Origin: an uncultured Clostridium sp.
GTDB lineage: Bacteria; Bacillota; Clostridia; TANB77; CAG-508
Assembly: GCA_958438515.1 (NCBI GenBank)
Contig: CAUBRZ010000005.1
Location: 1 to 64,000 of the forward strand
DNA length: 64,000 bases
Reading direction: 5' to 3'
The notes under the pieces are model-generated. The model was given only the letters and a program-made list of their open reading frames with translations. It had not been told where the DNA came from and searched no databases. A program made the position numbers and the translations under genes. This document shows positions 38,200-46,755 of this stretch, piece after piece (the first letter of the stretch is position 1; each line of letters starts with the position of its first letter).

Positions 38200-39114
38200 C
38201 TATTTTACCTCCAATAATTTTAAAATAAGTGCCATTCTTATATATTTTCCATATTCTACTTGTTTGAAATAACAAGCTCTTTTATCGTCATCTACATCTG
38301 TTGATATCTCGTTTACTCTAGGTAGTGGATGTAAAATAGCTAAATCATCTTTTGCTTTTTCTAGCTTTTCCTCATTTAAAATATAATAATCTTTTAATCT
38401 CAAATAATCTTCTTCATTAAAAAATCTTTCTTTTTGTACTCTTGTCATATATAAGATGTCTAACTTATCAATATATTCTTCTATATCTCTAGTTTCACAC
38501 CATTCAATGTGATTTTTTTCTAAAACCTCTTTTTTTACATATTCTGGAATAACTAATTCTTCAGGAGATATAAGTATAAATTTTATGTTTTTATATCTAG
38601 ACATTGCTGTAATTAATGAATGTACTGTTCTTCCAAATTTTAAATCCCCACATAGTCCAATTGTTAAATTGTCTAATCTTTTCTTTTCGCAATAAATTGT
38701 TAATAAATCAGTTAAAGTTTGTGTTGGATGATTATGCCCTCCATCTCCTGCATTTATTATTGGTACTATTGATTTTTCTGATGCCACTAATGGTGCCCCT
38801 TCTTTTGGATGTCTCATTGCAATAATATCTGAATAACATCCAACTGTTCTTATCGTATCTGCTACGCTTTCTCCTTTTGATACTGAGCTTGATGATGCTG
38901 AAGAAAAACCTAGTACATTACCTCCTAATTCCATCATTGCTGATTCGAAACTAAGTCTGGTTCTCGTACTAGGTTCAAAAAATAGTGTAGCTAATTTTTT
39001 TCCACTACATTTTTTAGAATACTTTTCTTTATTATCAATTATATCTGTTGCTGTTTTTATTAACTCATTGATTTCTTCTACTGATAAATCTTTAATATCG
39101 ATTAAATGTTTCAT
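38200..39114 (-). CDS. pyrB: Aspartate carbamoyltransferase catalytic chain
   Basis: PyrB catalyses carbamoylation of aspartate, the first committed step of pyrimidine synthesis. 304 residues. The carbamoyl-phosphate motif FFEPSTRTRLSFESAM is intact, with AGDGGHNHPTQTLTDLLTI, LCGDLKFGRTVHSL and HPLPRVNEI. Insertion of a pyrimidine operon between spoVD and murE is unusual, but each has its own signals. Confidence 0.96.
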   Translation of the reverse strand: MKHLIDIKDLSVEEINELIKTATDIIDNKEKYSKKCSGKKLATLFFEPSTRTRLSFESAMMELGGNVLGFSSASSSSVSKGESVADTIRTVGCYSDIIAMRHPKEGAPLVASEKSIVPIINAGDGGHNHPTQTLTDLLTIYCEKKRLDNLTIGLCGDLKFGRTVHSLITAMSRYKNIKFILISPEELVIPEYVKKEVLEKNHIEWCETRDIEEYIDKLDILYMTRVQKERFFNEEDYLRLKDYYILNEEKLEKAKDDLAILHPLPRVNEISTDVDDDKRACYFKQVEYGKYIRMALILKLLEVK

Positions 39115-39149
39115 CTTTTACTTCCTTTCTCAAAAAAATATTTATATAT

Positions 39150-39178
39150 TTTTTATCAAAAGTTATACTTTTTGTCAA
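39150..39178 (-). promoter_or_regulatory. SigA promoter of pyrBI
   Basis: TTGACA (39173-39178 on the minus strand), about 17 nt, TAAAAA, ending 35 nt before the pyrB ATG. Confidence 0.6.
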
Positions 39179-39185
39179 TAAATTT

Positions 39186-39482
39186 TTAATATTCTATATA
39201 AACTTTGCTTCCTTTATTTATCATAATTCCAGCTTTTGGTATTTGATTTTTAACAACAGTATTTTCATAATCCATTTGTTCTTGTTCATTTTGTATTATC
39301 ATCTCTAATCCGTTATCTTTTATTATTTTTTTAGATTCCTCTAAATTTTTTCCTAGTACATCTGGCATTTGTACTTCTTCTTTAGTTTCGATTTCATCTG
39401 AGTTTCCTTGGTTTACTTCCAAATATGGTAATATCTCACTAAATACTTGCCCTCCTACTGGAGCTGCTACACCACCTCCTTG
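39186..39482 (-). CDS. spoVD: SpoVD 3' exon-like part: end of transpeptidase domain and PASTA domain
   Basis: The reading frame runs from the 10-bp core (39473-39482) to the stop at 39186. It reads QGGGVAAPVGGQVFSEIL, the standard end of a class B PBP transpeptidase domain, then a linker and one PASTA domain (MPDVLGKNLEESKKIIKDNG, VVKNQIPKAG, INKGSKVYIEY). It has no start codon or ribosome site of its own. Joining it to the part at 42714 by removing 3,241 bp restores a 663-residue SpoVD/FtsI-like protein, counting the CGG shift at 42895. Confidence 0.88.
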   Translation of the reverse strand, partial: QGGGVAAPVGGQVFSEILPYLEVNQGNSDEIETKEEVQMPDVLGKNLEESKKIIKDNGLEMIIQNEQEQMDYENTVVKNQIPKAGIMINKGSKVYIEY

Positions 39483-39501
39483 GATTATTTTAACAACACA
39501 A
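39473..39501. repeat. Left element end: core plus inverted arm
   Basis: 10-bp core CACCTCCTTG (39473-39482), 5 nt, then arm TTTTAACAACACAA (39488-39501), the exact reverse complement of the arm at the right end. Confidence 0.85.
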
Positions 39502-39607
39502 ATTTTTTATAGAATTTTTTAACAAAAACTTAATTTTTTTCCAGCATTTTATAATTAATTTATGCACATATTAAAATTATAATTTGTAAAAAAATGAGGT
39601 GAAATAT

Positions 39608-40264
39608 ATGGACTATAGTTATAGTTTTCAAGATAATATACCTTCTTCTACTTTTAATACTACTAGTAAAAATGTATTAAATTGGATAGAAGAAAATCGT
39701 GATTCTTTTGATTGGGCAAAAGATCCAAATGCTTATGAAATGACAAATCTATTTTTATTTGGTGCTAAATATTCTCATGAAGGAAAAGACGTTGATATTG
39801 ATTCTCTTACAAAAATGTGGAACATTCGCTCTCGTGATTTTGAAAGATGTAACATTGGTGAAAATAACTTTGTTTATGCTATCTGTCATGATTCTTATCA
39901 ATCTGCACTTTCAGGAAAAGCAATGGTAAATGACGAAAATTCTCATCATGCCTTAAGGAAAATGGCAGGACTAGGTTTATATTTAAAACAGCAACAAAGA
40001 GACACTGGCGAAGTATCTTTTAATAATCCTCAAGAATTATTACAATTATTACAATGTTCAAGTTCTTTAAAAACTTTTCATCCTGAGTTATTTGATAAAT
40101 ACGCATTTGAAGATAATATTAATGTATTATATGATTTACAACTAAAACATGAACTTCCTAGTGAAATCTCCCAATGCATTCATGATGCTAAAAATCAGAT
40201 ATATAATAGAACAACAAAAGCTGAACTTAATCAAGATTCAAAATCAACCGAAATAGAACATTAA
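39608..40264 (+). CDS. Element cargo protein of unknown function
   Basis: A 218-residue soluble protein, start at 39608 behind GAGGTG. The N-terminal third is Ser/Asn-rich with VLNWIEENRDSFDWAKDPNA; the middle has two His/Cys-containing stretches (RCNIGENNFVYAICHDSY, HHALRKMAGLGLYL). No signal peptide or membrane segment. I do not recognise the family. It points opposite to the recombinase, with its own terminator, so it is probably expressed separately, perhaps in the integrated state. It might control excision, but nothing in the sequence shows this. Confidence 0.65.
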   Translation: MDYSYSFQDNIPSSTFNTTSKNVLNWIEENRDSFDWAKDPNAYEMTNLFLFGAKYSHEGKDVDIDSLTKMWNIRSRDFERCNIGENNFVYAICHDSYQSALSGKAMVNDENSHHALRKMAGLGLYLKQQQRDTGEVSFNNPQELLQLLQCSSSLKTFHPELFDKYAFEDNINVLYDLQLKHELPSEISQCIHDAKNQIYNRTTKAELNQDSKSTEIEH

Positions 40265-40272
40265 TAAAATCT

Positions 40273-40308
40273 AGCCATATTGTATTTATAAAATACATAT
40301 GGCTTTTT
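40273..40308. terminator. Terminator between cargo gene and recombinase
   Basis: Stem AGCCATATTGTATTT and complement (one mismatch) and a T-run. It overlaps the recombinase stop. Confidence 0.75.
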
Positions 40309-42004
40309 AAACTGCTTTTACTAGCACATTTTTATTGTTTTCTATGTATTCTAAGCACCTTTTAAATTCATCTTCAAACCTAAATTTTATTGTTATATTT
40401 CCATTTTCATGTACATATATACATTCTATTAGTTCCAGTACTATATCCCTCGATAATTTAGTTATGTTTTTTTGTCTTTTGAATCTTTGAATCCATTTAT
40501 TTGAACTTACTTTTTGGCTTTCATACTTTTTCTTTTCGTTTTTTAGTCTTTCTATGTTTATCTTTAATCTATCTATATCATCTTCATACTTGTGCTTATA
40601 CTCTAGATATTCTTTTCTTGTTATATCTTCATTTTTCCAATCTTCATATAGATTCCTTTTAAAATTAGATATTTTAGATATATCATTTTGTTTTGCTATT
40701 ATCATATTTTCTATATTTTCATTTTTAGTATTTCTAAAACAACTATCATTTATTCGTTTTATAATTTCTTCAGTATTAATTAATAAATCAATATGTAAAT
40801 TTATAGCTTGCAAAACTGCTTTTTCTAGCTTATCTACTTTTACTGTATGTTTACTACATAAGTTGTTTGATTTTTTTCTGTATGTACTACAAATATAGTA
40901 TTCATAGGTGTTGCCTCTTTTGTTAGTACTACTTTTTTTGTTCATTGCTCTACCACAATCTTTACACTTTAGAATTCCTGCCCATATAGATAGTTTTCCT
41001 GTTTTTTGAGATACTTTTATATCCTTTTTATTTATATATTGTGCTTTTTCAAAGGTTTCTTTATCTATAATTGGTTCATGAGTGTTTTCTACTTTGACCC
41101 ATTCCTCTTTTGGAACTACTTCTACTTTATGAATTTTATAACTTTTTACTCTCCTCTTACCTTGAACTGTATGCCCTATATAAACTTCATTACTTAAAAT
41201 ATTTCGTATTGTAGAAGGTGTCCATGTATATGTATTATCTTTAGTAGCATAATTATTATAATTTTGTCCTAACTCTATTTTCTTATGACCTGTTGGATTT
41301 ATAATTCCCATATCATTTAATTTATGACATATTGATACTTTTCCTAGTCCTTCATTTACATACCAATCATATATTTTTCTTACTACTTGTGCAGCAACCT
41401 CATCTATGATTAATCTATTTTTATTCTTTGGATCTTTTATATATCCATAAGATGGAAACGCTCCAATAAACTCTCCTTTTTTCTTTTTTCCTTCAAGAGA
41501 TGATTTTATTTTTATAGATGTGTCTCTTGCATATTCATCATTTATTAAATTTTTAAACGGTACTAAAATTGTATTTGTGCTCGCTGGATTCTTAAAACTA
41601 TCTACCCCATCATTAATGGCAATAAATCTTATATTAAACAATGGAAATACTTGCTCTATATAATTTCCAACTTCTATATAATTTCTTCCAAGTCTTGATA
41701 AATCTTTTACAATAACACAATTGATATTTCCATTTCTCATGTCTTCTATTAATTTTTGAAATGAAGGTCTGTTAAAATCTGTTCCTGTAAATCCATCATC
41801 TATATAAGTATCATAAACTATTAAATCATCATGTGTATCAACAAATTCGCTTAATAATGTTTTTTGACTTGTTACACTATTGCTTTCTTGTTTTTCTGTC
41901 CCATTATCTTCATCTTCTTGTGAAAGTCTTATATATAATGCAACAGACCACATTTTTTTATTTGCTATATTTTCATTAGAAGAATATTTAGATTTTCTTG
42001 CCAT
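40307..42004 (-). CDS. Large serine recombinase (element excision/integration)
   Basis: A 565-residue large serine recombinase. The catalytic domain has ALYIRLSQEDE (Ser nearby at SNSVTSQ), DDGFTGTDFNRPSFQKLIEDM and VIVKDLSRLGRNYIEVGNYI. The recombinase domain follows (GYIKDPKNKNRLIIDE, TWTPSTIRNILSNEVYIGHTVQGK), then a zinc ribbon (LKCKDCGRAMNKKS ... YYICSTYRK) and a coiled coil. It is intact. The start at 42004 follows AAAGGAGAG; an upstream ATG at 42043 is in frame but less likely. It presumably catalyses recombination between the two core sites at the ends of the element. It has no in-frame CGG. Confidence 0.9.
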   Translation of the reverse strand: MARKSKYSSNENIANKKMWSVALYIRLSQEDEDNGTEKQESNSVTSQKTLLSEFVDTHDDLIVYDTYIDDGFTGTDFNRPSFQKLIEDMRNGNINCVIVKDLSRLGRNYIEVGNYIEQVFPLFNIRFIAINDGVDSFKNPASTNTILVPFKNLINDEYARDTSIKIKSSLEGKKKKGEFIGAFPSYGYIKDPKNKNRLIIDEVAAQVVRKIYDWYVNEGLGKVSICHKLNDMGIINPTGHKKIELGQNYNNYATKDNTYTWTPSTIRNILSNEVYIGHTVQGKRRVKSYKIHKVEVVPKEEWVKVENTHEPIIDKETFEKAQYINKKDIKVSQKTGKLSIWAGILKCKDCGRAMNKKSSTNKRGNTYEYYICSTYRKKSNNLCSKHTVKVDKLEKAVLQAINLHIDLLINTEEIIKRINDSCFRNTKNENIENMIIAKQNDISKISNFKRNLYEDWKNEDITRKEYLEYKHKYEDDIDRLKINIERLKNEKKKYESQKVSSNKWIQRFKRQKNITKLSRDIVLELIECIYVHENGNITIKFRFEDEFKRCLEYIENNKNVLVKAV

Positions 42005-42052
42005 TAATTTTACTCTCCTTTCATTTATAGTGTAACGTGCCAAACAAAAATA

Positions 42053-42262
42053 TTAGTTCTTTTTCTTTTTTTGCTTTAAAATATTTGTCATGCACTCATT
42101 AAAAGTCCTTTCTACATCTGAATATTCAATTTCTACAACCATATCCTCAACTTTTAATATATATGGATTTTCAGTGTTGTTTAAATAATTTATTATCTTT
42201 TCTTGATCTTTCAAATTACATTCTCCTTTAGAATATTTATGTTTAAGTTTATTATCTTTCAA
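42053..42262 (-). CDS. Small protein upstream of the recombinase
   Basis: A 69-residue charged protein, 48 nt upstream of the recombinase start and on the same strand. It has a short beta-like segment (YILKVEDMVVEIEYSD) and a Lys-rich C terminus (TNILKQKKKKN). Small proteins with an analogous C-terminal half commonly precede serine recombinase genes in clostridial elements. A recombination directionality factor is a possible role but unproven. Confidence 0.6.
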   Translation of the reverse strand: MKDNKLKHKYSKGECNLKDQEKIINYLNNTENPYILKVEDMVVEIEYSDVERTFNECMTNILKQKKKKN

Positions 42263-42632
42263 AACACTTTATGCTAAAACTTACCCTTCTAGTGAAAAAG
42301 TGTCACCCACACATACAAAAGTGCAAAATTTTAAAATTTTCGCATATAGAAAACTATGTGCTTTTGAATGAAATGTAACCCGTTTAGTAAATGCAAAAAA
42401 GGACTATTGTATTAAAATCTAAACGGAGATATATTTTTTATAGCTAAAAAAGGTTAAAAATTTTCCCAGTATACATTGGAAGAAAAACAAAAATTTATTA
42501 AAATGGTTCAAAAAGAAGGATATACAACATATAAAATAACTAAAGAATTTGTTATCCAAAATAACTCTATTAAAAATTGCTTATATTCTTCTGAAATAGG
42601 CTTGTCTTCTCATTTACCTTTATATTTTAAAA
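42263..42632. other. Element non-coding end region
   Basis: About 370 nt without a convincing gene. It contains an inverted repeat CCGTTTAG...CTAAACGG (about 42379-42427), possibly an operator for the recombinase. A short plus-strand frame (42476-42679) starting MEEKQKFIKMVQ runs into the terminator and has no ribosome site; I take it as a remnant or chance. Confidence 0.4.
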
Positions 42633-42662
42633 GAGCGATTAAAAATCGCTCCAGTTTTTTTA
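42633..42662. terminator. Bidirectional terminator just inside the element end
   Basis: Perfect stem GAGCGATT/AATCGCTC with T-runs on both strands. It would stop transcription of the truncated spoVD right after its stop at 42676. Confidence 0.7.
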
Positions 42663-42675
42663 TAGTTTATTTTTT

Positions 42676-44419
42676 CTAGGTAGTTTCATGTTGTGTTGTT
42701 AAAACTACCCATGCACCTCCTTGATGTCCTCCCTCTCCAGTTGGGTTGTATAAAGTAACTAATACAACAACTTGTGGATTATCAATCGGTGCAACTCCAC
42801 AAAATGAAGTAACATATTTATTTGTATTAACACCATCTTCTGAAGTTCCTGTTTTTCCACCAATTCTATATCCTGCAACTTTTGCATTTTTACCGTGTTC
42901 CTTCTGATACAACTGATTCCATCATGCTTAAAACTTTACTAGACGTTTGCTCCGAAATAACTGTCTCATCTTTTCTTATTGGTACATCTATTACCTCTTT
43001 TGTTTCACTATTTATAATCTGTTTTACAACTCTAGGTTTTATACTAGTTCCACCATTAGCTATTGCTGATACTGCAGTTGCTAGTTGAATTGGTGTTATT
43101 TCAAATCTCTGGCCAAAACTAATTGTTGCTAATTCAACTGGTCCTGCTTTATTTTCTGCTAAGAAAATGCTATTTGCTTCTCCTGGTAAATCAATTCCTG
43201 TTCTATTTAATAACTTAAATTTATTTAAATAGCTATAATATGTATGAACTCCTAGCTTTTGCCCTAATCCTATGAACACTGGATTACATGAATTCATAAG
43301 TGCCTGTCTTAAACTCTCAGAACCATGTGGTCTATAATATCGCCAACATTTTATTCTTACACCTGCTACCTCTATTCCTCCTGTACAACAAAATTCCCCC
43401 TGATTATCTGTATCTGTGATTCCTTCTTCTAAAGCTGCTGAAGATGTTATTAATTTAAATACTGAACCAGGTTCGTAAGTATCTGCAATTGCTTTGTTTC
43501 TCCACACAGCTTGTAAGTTCTTTGTTTTTTCTGACTGTTCCATAGAATCCCAATTTTGCTTTAATTCTTCTGTATATGCCTCATATGGTTGGTTTAAATT
43601 GTATGACGGATATGTGGCCATAGCAAGAATATCACCATTTTGTGGATTCATTACTACAATATTTCCTCCATCTGTACATACATTATCAATACATGCTTCT
43701 TGTAAGTATTTTTCTACAATAGATTGAATTGTGAAATCTATTGTTAATACTAAATCATTTCCATCAATTGCTGAAACATAATTCTCACCTTCATGACCAA
43801 TTTCTCCACCTTTAGCATCTGTATGTCTTTGTATACTTCCTTGTTTTCCTTTTAGTTCTTCATCATATTTTGCTTCTATTCCATCTAACCCTTGATTATC
43901 ACTTCCACAAAATCCTATAATTTGTGCTGCAAAATTACTATATGGGTAATATCTTTTTGTATCTTCATCAATATTAATTCCTGTTACAATTTTATTTTGT
44001 TCCATCCATATTCTTAAATCATCTGTTTTTTCTTTTTCTACCTTTTTAGCAATTGTTTCTATTGAACTTCTTTTAGTTACTTTCTTCAAGACCTTTTCAT
44101 AATCTAATTCAAACAACTCTGATAATTTTTTTGCTACTTTTTCCTTGTCTTCCTTTTTTATATTTACAGGATTAACAGTTACTGTCTCTACAGTACTACT
44201 AACAGCTAAAATATTCTTTCCAGTACTATCTAAAATTGTCCCTCTTTTAGGATTTACCTTCCTATCTAGTGTCTGTTGTTGATAGGCAAGATTTGATAAT
44301 TCACTTCCTTGTACAAATTGAATAAATCCTAACCTTCCAATCAAACATAACATAATTAAAAAACAGATAAAAAGTGTGTTCCTCATTTTCCTTTTACTAG
44401 ATAGTTTTGTTACAACCAT
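42676..44419 (-). CDS. spoVD: Class B penicillin-binding protein SpoVD/FtsI, 5' part, with CGG +1 shift
   Basis: The N-terminal part of a peptidoglycan transpeptidase. It has a TM anchor (about 12-32), a dimerisation domain, and the active-site motifs TYEPGSVFKLIT (Ser), MNSCNPVF (SxN) and GGKTGTSE (KTG). The CGG at 42893-42895 is followed by TAA; skipping C 42895 gives Glu-Gly-Thr-Gly-Lys-Asn-Ala, as expected, and reaches KTGT. In the integrated state the frame then enters the element at 42714 and ends after 12 unrelated residues. A restored protein also has the PASTA domain (39186-39482). PASTA and length favour SpoVD. Confidence 0.9.
42691..42723. repeat. Right element end: inverted arm plus core
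   Basis: Arm TTGTGTTGTTAAAA (42691-42704), 9 nt, then the core (42714-42723). In the excised circle the two arms would flank the core in a 52-bp near-symmetric site. Confidence 0.85.
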
Positions 44420-44456
44420 AAAAAAATCCTCCTAATTTATTTTATTAGAAAGATTT

Positions 44457-44960
44457 TTATTTATGAAATATTTTATTTATAAATTGTTCAACCCAATTTT
44501 TATCTTTTTTAATAACTACTTTCTCTGTTGCAGGTTCTACATAGTCTTTTTTTGGCAAACTTACATATAAAGTCTGTTTGTTTGTTAGCTTTTGCATTCC
44601 TAATTTTTCTTTTGCTAATTTCTCAATATTATTTAAGTTTAGTCCATTTTCTATACTTACTTTTAATTGTTCATTTTCTTTTTGAATAGATGATAATTCT
44701 CTTTTCAAGCTTTGTACTTCATTAAATTTTTCATTAATTTGGGAATTTCTATAACTTATAGTCAATAGAAGTATAAATATACCAATAACAACCATAGTTA
44801 ACTTTGTTTGTCTTTTTTGCTGTTCTTTAGATATTTTTACTTTTTGCCTTGGAACATCTTTTACTATTTCTAGATTTCTTCTTTTCGTTTGTCTAGTTTG
44901 TCTCGTATTTGGTTCCAATTTTCGTGGACTTGTAGTATATTGATAATTACTTCTTGCCAT
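44457..44960 (-). CDS. ftsL: FtsL-like septum protein
   Basis: A 167-residue bitopic membrane protein. A basic cytoplasmic N terminus of about 50 residues is followed by one TM segment (about 52-70, LTMVVIGIFILLLTI) and a coiled coil of about 45 residues (KFNEVQSLKRELSSIQKENEQLKV), then EKLAKEKLGMQ. Position between rsmH and spoVD and topology both match FtsL/DivIC proteins of the divisome. Sequence conservation in this family is weak, so the call relies on context. Confidence 0.85.
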   Translation of the reverse strand: MARSNYQYTTSPRKLEPNTRQTRQTKRRNLEIVKDVPRQKVKISKEQQKRQTKLTMVVIGIFILLLTISYRNSQINEKFNEVQSLKRELSSIQKENEQLKVSIENGLNLNNIEKLAKEKLGMQKLTNKQTLYVSLPKKDYVEPATEKVVIKKDKNWVEQFINKIFHK

Positions 44961-44994
44961 AAGTTATTCACCTCCCTCTTTTGCTACTCACATT

Positions 44995-45924
44995 TTATTT
45001 TCTTTCGAATATTCTTAATTTTGCACTTTTGCTTCTAGGATTTTCTAGAATTTCTTCTTTTGTTGCCACAATAGGTTTTTTAGTTAATATTTCTCCTAAA
45101 GATTCTGCACCACAAACACAATATGGTAAATCTTTTGGACAAGTACATTTTCCTTTTGCTTCTATATATGCATTTTTTACAGCTCTATCTTCTAAAGAAT
45201 GAAATGTTATAATGCATAATCTTCCATTTGGATTTAAACATTGTATACAATCTTTAACAGTTTTATACAATGGTTTTATTTCATCATTTACTTCAATTCT
45301 AATAGCTTGAAAAGTCCTTTTTGCTGGATGTCCATCTTTTTTTGTTGCATTCGGAATTGATTTTTCTATAATATCTACCAATTGCTTTGTTGTCTCTATT
45401 AATTTATTTTTTCTATATTCACAAATATTTTTAGCAATTCTTCTTGAAAATCTTTCTTCCCCATACTCGTAAATTATATTTGCTAATTTTTCTTCTTCAT
45501 AAGTATTTACTACATCCATAGCTGTTAATTTTTGTGTTTTGTCCATTCTCATATCCAATTTATTTTCTCCAAGATAACTAAACCCTCTGTTCCTTTCATC
45601 TAATTGGTATGAAGAAACTCCTAAGTCTAATAAAATCCCATCAACTTTTTCTATATCTAATTTTTCTAATATCTGTTTTATATTATCGTGGTTATCATGA
45701 ATGTATTTAACATTTTGGAATTGTTTTAACCTTTCTTGTGATGCAATAAGTGCTTCTTCATCTCTATCAATTCCAATAAGGATACCATTTTTTGATAGTT
45801 TATTTATTATTTGTATGCTATGTCCTGCTCCTCCCATGGTTCCATCTACATAAATCCCATCTGGTTTTATATTTAAACCTTGTATACATTCCTCTAGCAT
45901 AACTGGCTTATGTTTAAATTCCAA
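44995..45924 (-). CDS. rsmH: 16S rRNA (cytosine1402-N4)-methyltransferase RsmH (MraW)
   Basis: RsmH methylates C1402 in the ribosomal P site. It is about 309 residues. SAM motif YVDGTMGGAGHSIQI, then IGIDRDEEALIAS, LLDLGVSSYQLD and the C-terminal ITFHSLEDRAVKNAY with a family-typical cysteine cluster (KCTCPKDLPYCVCGAE). I choose the TTG at 45924 (reading MEFKHKPVML, 6 nt after AGAGGTG) over the GTG at 45933, which lies inside the ribosome site. Follows mraZ after a 345-nt repeat-rich leader. Confidence 0.92.
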   Translation of the reverse strand: MEFKHKPVMLEECIQGLNIKPDGIYVDGTMGGAGHSIQIINKLSKNGILIGIDRDEEALIASQERLKQFQNVKYIHDNHDNIKQILEKLDIEKVDGILLDLGVSSYQLDERNRGFSYLGENKLDMRMDKTQKLTAMDVVNTYEEEKLANIIYEYGEERFSRRIAKNICEYRKNKLIETTKQLVDIIEKSIPNATKKDGHPAKRTFQAIRIEVNDEIKPLYKTVKDCIQCLNPNGRLCIITFHSLEDRAVKNAYIEAKGKCTCPKDLPYCVCGAESLGEILTKKPIVATKEEILENPRSKSAKLRIFERK

Positions 45925-45989
45925 GCTTAACACCTCTAAAATCTTCTAAATGCATTTAAACTGGCAATTTTAAGAAACTACCAGTTGTA

Positions 45990-46262
45990 TATTTTATTTG
46001 TTTTTTCTTTTGGTTTTTATTTTAATAATTCTTTTGTACATTTTTCTTTTGTACACTTAATTATTTGTCTTTGGATATTTATCTTTTGTGATTTTGTCTT
46101 TAGTATAACTTTTTCTTTTGTAATTTATTTAAAATTATCTTTGGAATCTTATCTTTTGTATATTATTATTTTTTCTTTAGCAATTTGTCTTTTGTACGTT
46201 TTTCTTCTGTATAACTTATCTTTTGTAAATTATTTTTTATCTTTAGAATCTTATATAAACTT
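45990..46262. repeat. Degenerate A-rich tandem repeats in the mraZ-rsmH gap
   Basis: About 14 copies of ACAAAAGA(T/A/C)AA-like units on the minus strand (TCTTTTGT on plus), spaced 14-24 nt. They fill the gap between the mraZ stop and the rsmH leader. There is no ribosome site or start codon within the plus-strand frame there. It could be a protein- or RNA-binding array or an unstructured mRNA spacer. No match known to me. Confidence 0.7.
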
Positions 46263-46269
46263 TTTCAAG

Positions 46270-46695
46270 TTATATACCTAGCATTGTCATATTTTGGGCT
46301 ATTTCATCAGCCGAAATATCTTCGTCACATTTTTCCCAAGTTTGCTTATTCCATATTTCTAGTCTTGTCCCTACACCGATTATTACTGCTTCTTTTTCTA
46401 ATCCTGCTGCTAATCTCAAATTATTTGGTATTAGGAATCTACCTTGTTTATCAATTTCACACTCTGTTGCTCCTGATAAGAAAAATCTTACAAAGTTTCT
46501 TGCATTTCTGTCAGATAGTGGAAGTGCTTTAAGTTTTGTTTCAAAATTAAGCCATTCGTTTTGTGAAAACGCAAATAAACATCCATCTAATCCTTTTGTT
46601 ACGATGAACTTTTCTCCCATGTCTTGTCTTAATTTTGCTGGCATTATCAATCTGCCTTTTGCATCTAGAGAATGCTCGTATTCACCAATTAGCAC
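46270..46695 (-). CDS. mraZ: Transcriptional regulator MraZ
   Basis: MraZ is an AbrB/SpoVT-type DNA-binding protein that represses its own dcw operon. 141 residues with two copies of the swapped-hairpin motif: GEYEHSLDAKGRLIMPAKLRQ and ATECEIDKQGRFLIPNNLR. The start is GTG at 46695 behind GAGGTG. Four repeated binding sites lie directly upstream (46712-46748). Confidence 0.95.
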   Translation of the reverse strand: MLIGEYEHSLDAKGRLIMPAKLRQDMGEKFIVTKGLDGCLFAFSQNEWLNFETKLKALPLSDRNARNFVRFFLSGATECEIDKQGRFLIPNNLRLAAGLEKEAVIIGVGTRLEIWNKQTWEKCDEDISADEIAQNMTMLGI

Positions 46696-46711
46696 TTATT
46701 TTCACCTCACT

Positions 46712-46748
46712 CCACTTTTTTACCACTTTGTACCACTTCTCTCCACTT
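46712..46748 (-). promoter_or_regulatory. MraZ operator: four direct repeats
   Basis: Four AAGTGG repeats on the minus strand (CCACTT at 46712, 46723, 46733, 46743), spaced 11, 10 and 10 nt. This fits the known MraZ boxes of Mollicutes (AAAGTGK with N3 spacing) and lies just downstream of the promoter, so feedback repression is likely. Confidence 0.88.
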
Positions 46749-46755
46749 CCCTTAA

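Larger units (their letters stand above)
39483..42723 (-). mobile_element. 3.24-kb serine-recombinase element splitting spoVD (skin-like)
   Basis: The element lies between two copies of CACCTCCTTG (39473-39482 and 42714-42723). Removal of one repeat plus the inner DNA joins the two parts of spoVD in frame (GGHQGG-GVAAP). It carries a large serine recombinase, a 69-residue gene beside it, and one gene of unknown function on the other strand. Its ends carry 14-bp inverted arms as expected for the attP of a serine integrase. The overall plan matches the sigK intervening (skin) elements and other sporulation-gene insertions of Firmicutes, which are excised in the mother cell. Regulated excision here is my inference. 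Confidence 0.86.

Noticed and set aside
42476..42679. Possible small gene at the right end of the spoVD element
   Set aside because: No ribosome site, runs through a terminator hairpin; no family resemblance.
45985..46281. A 98-residue plus-strand reading frame in the mraZ-rsmH gap
   Set aside because: It is low-complexity Phe/Leu/Ser/Tyr without a ribosome site and reflects the A-rich repeat array of the other strand.
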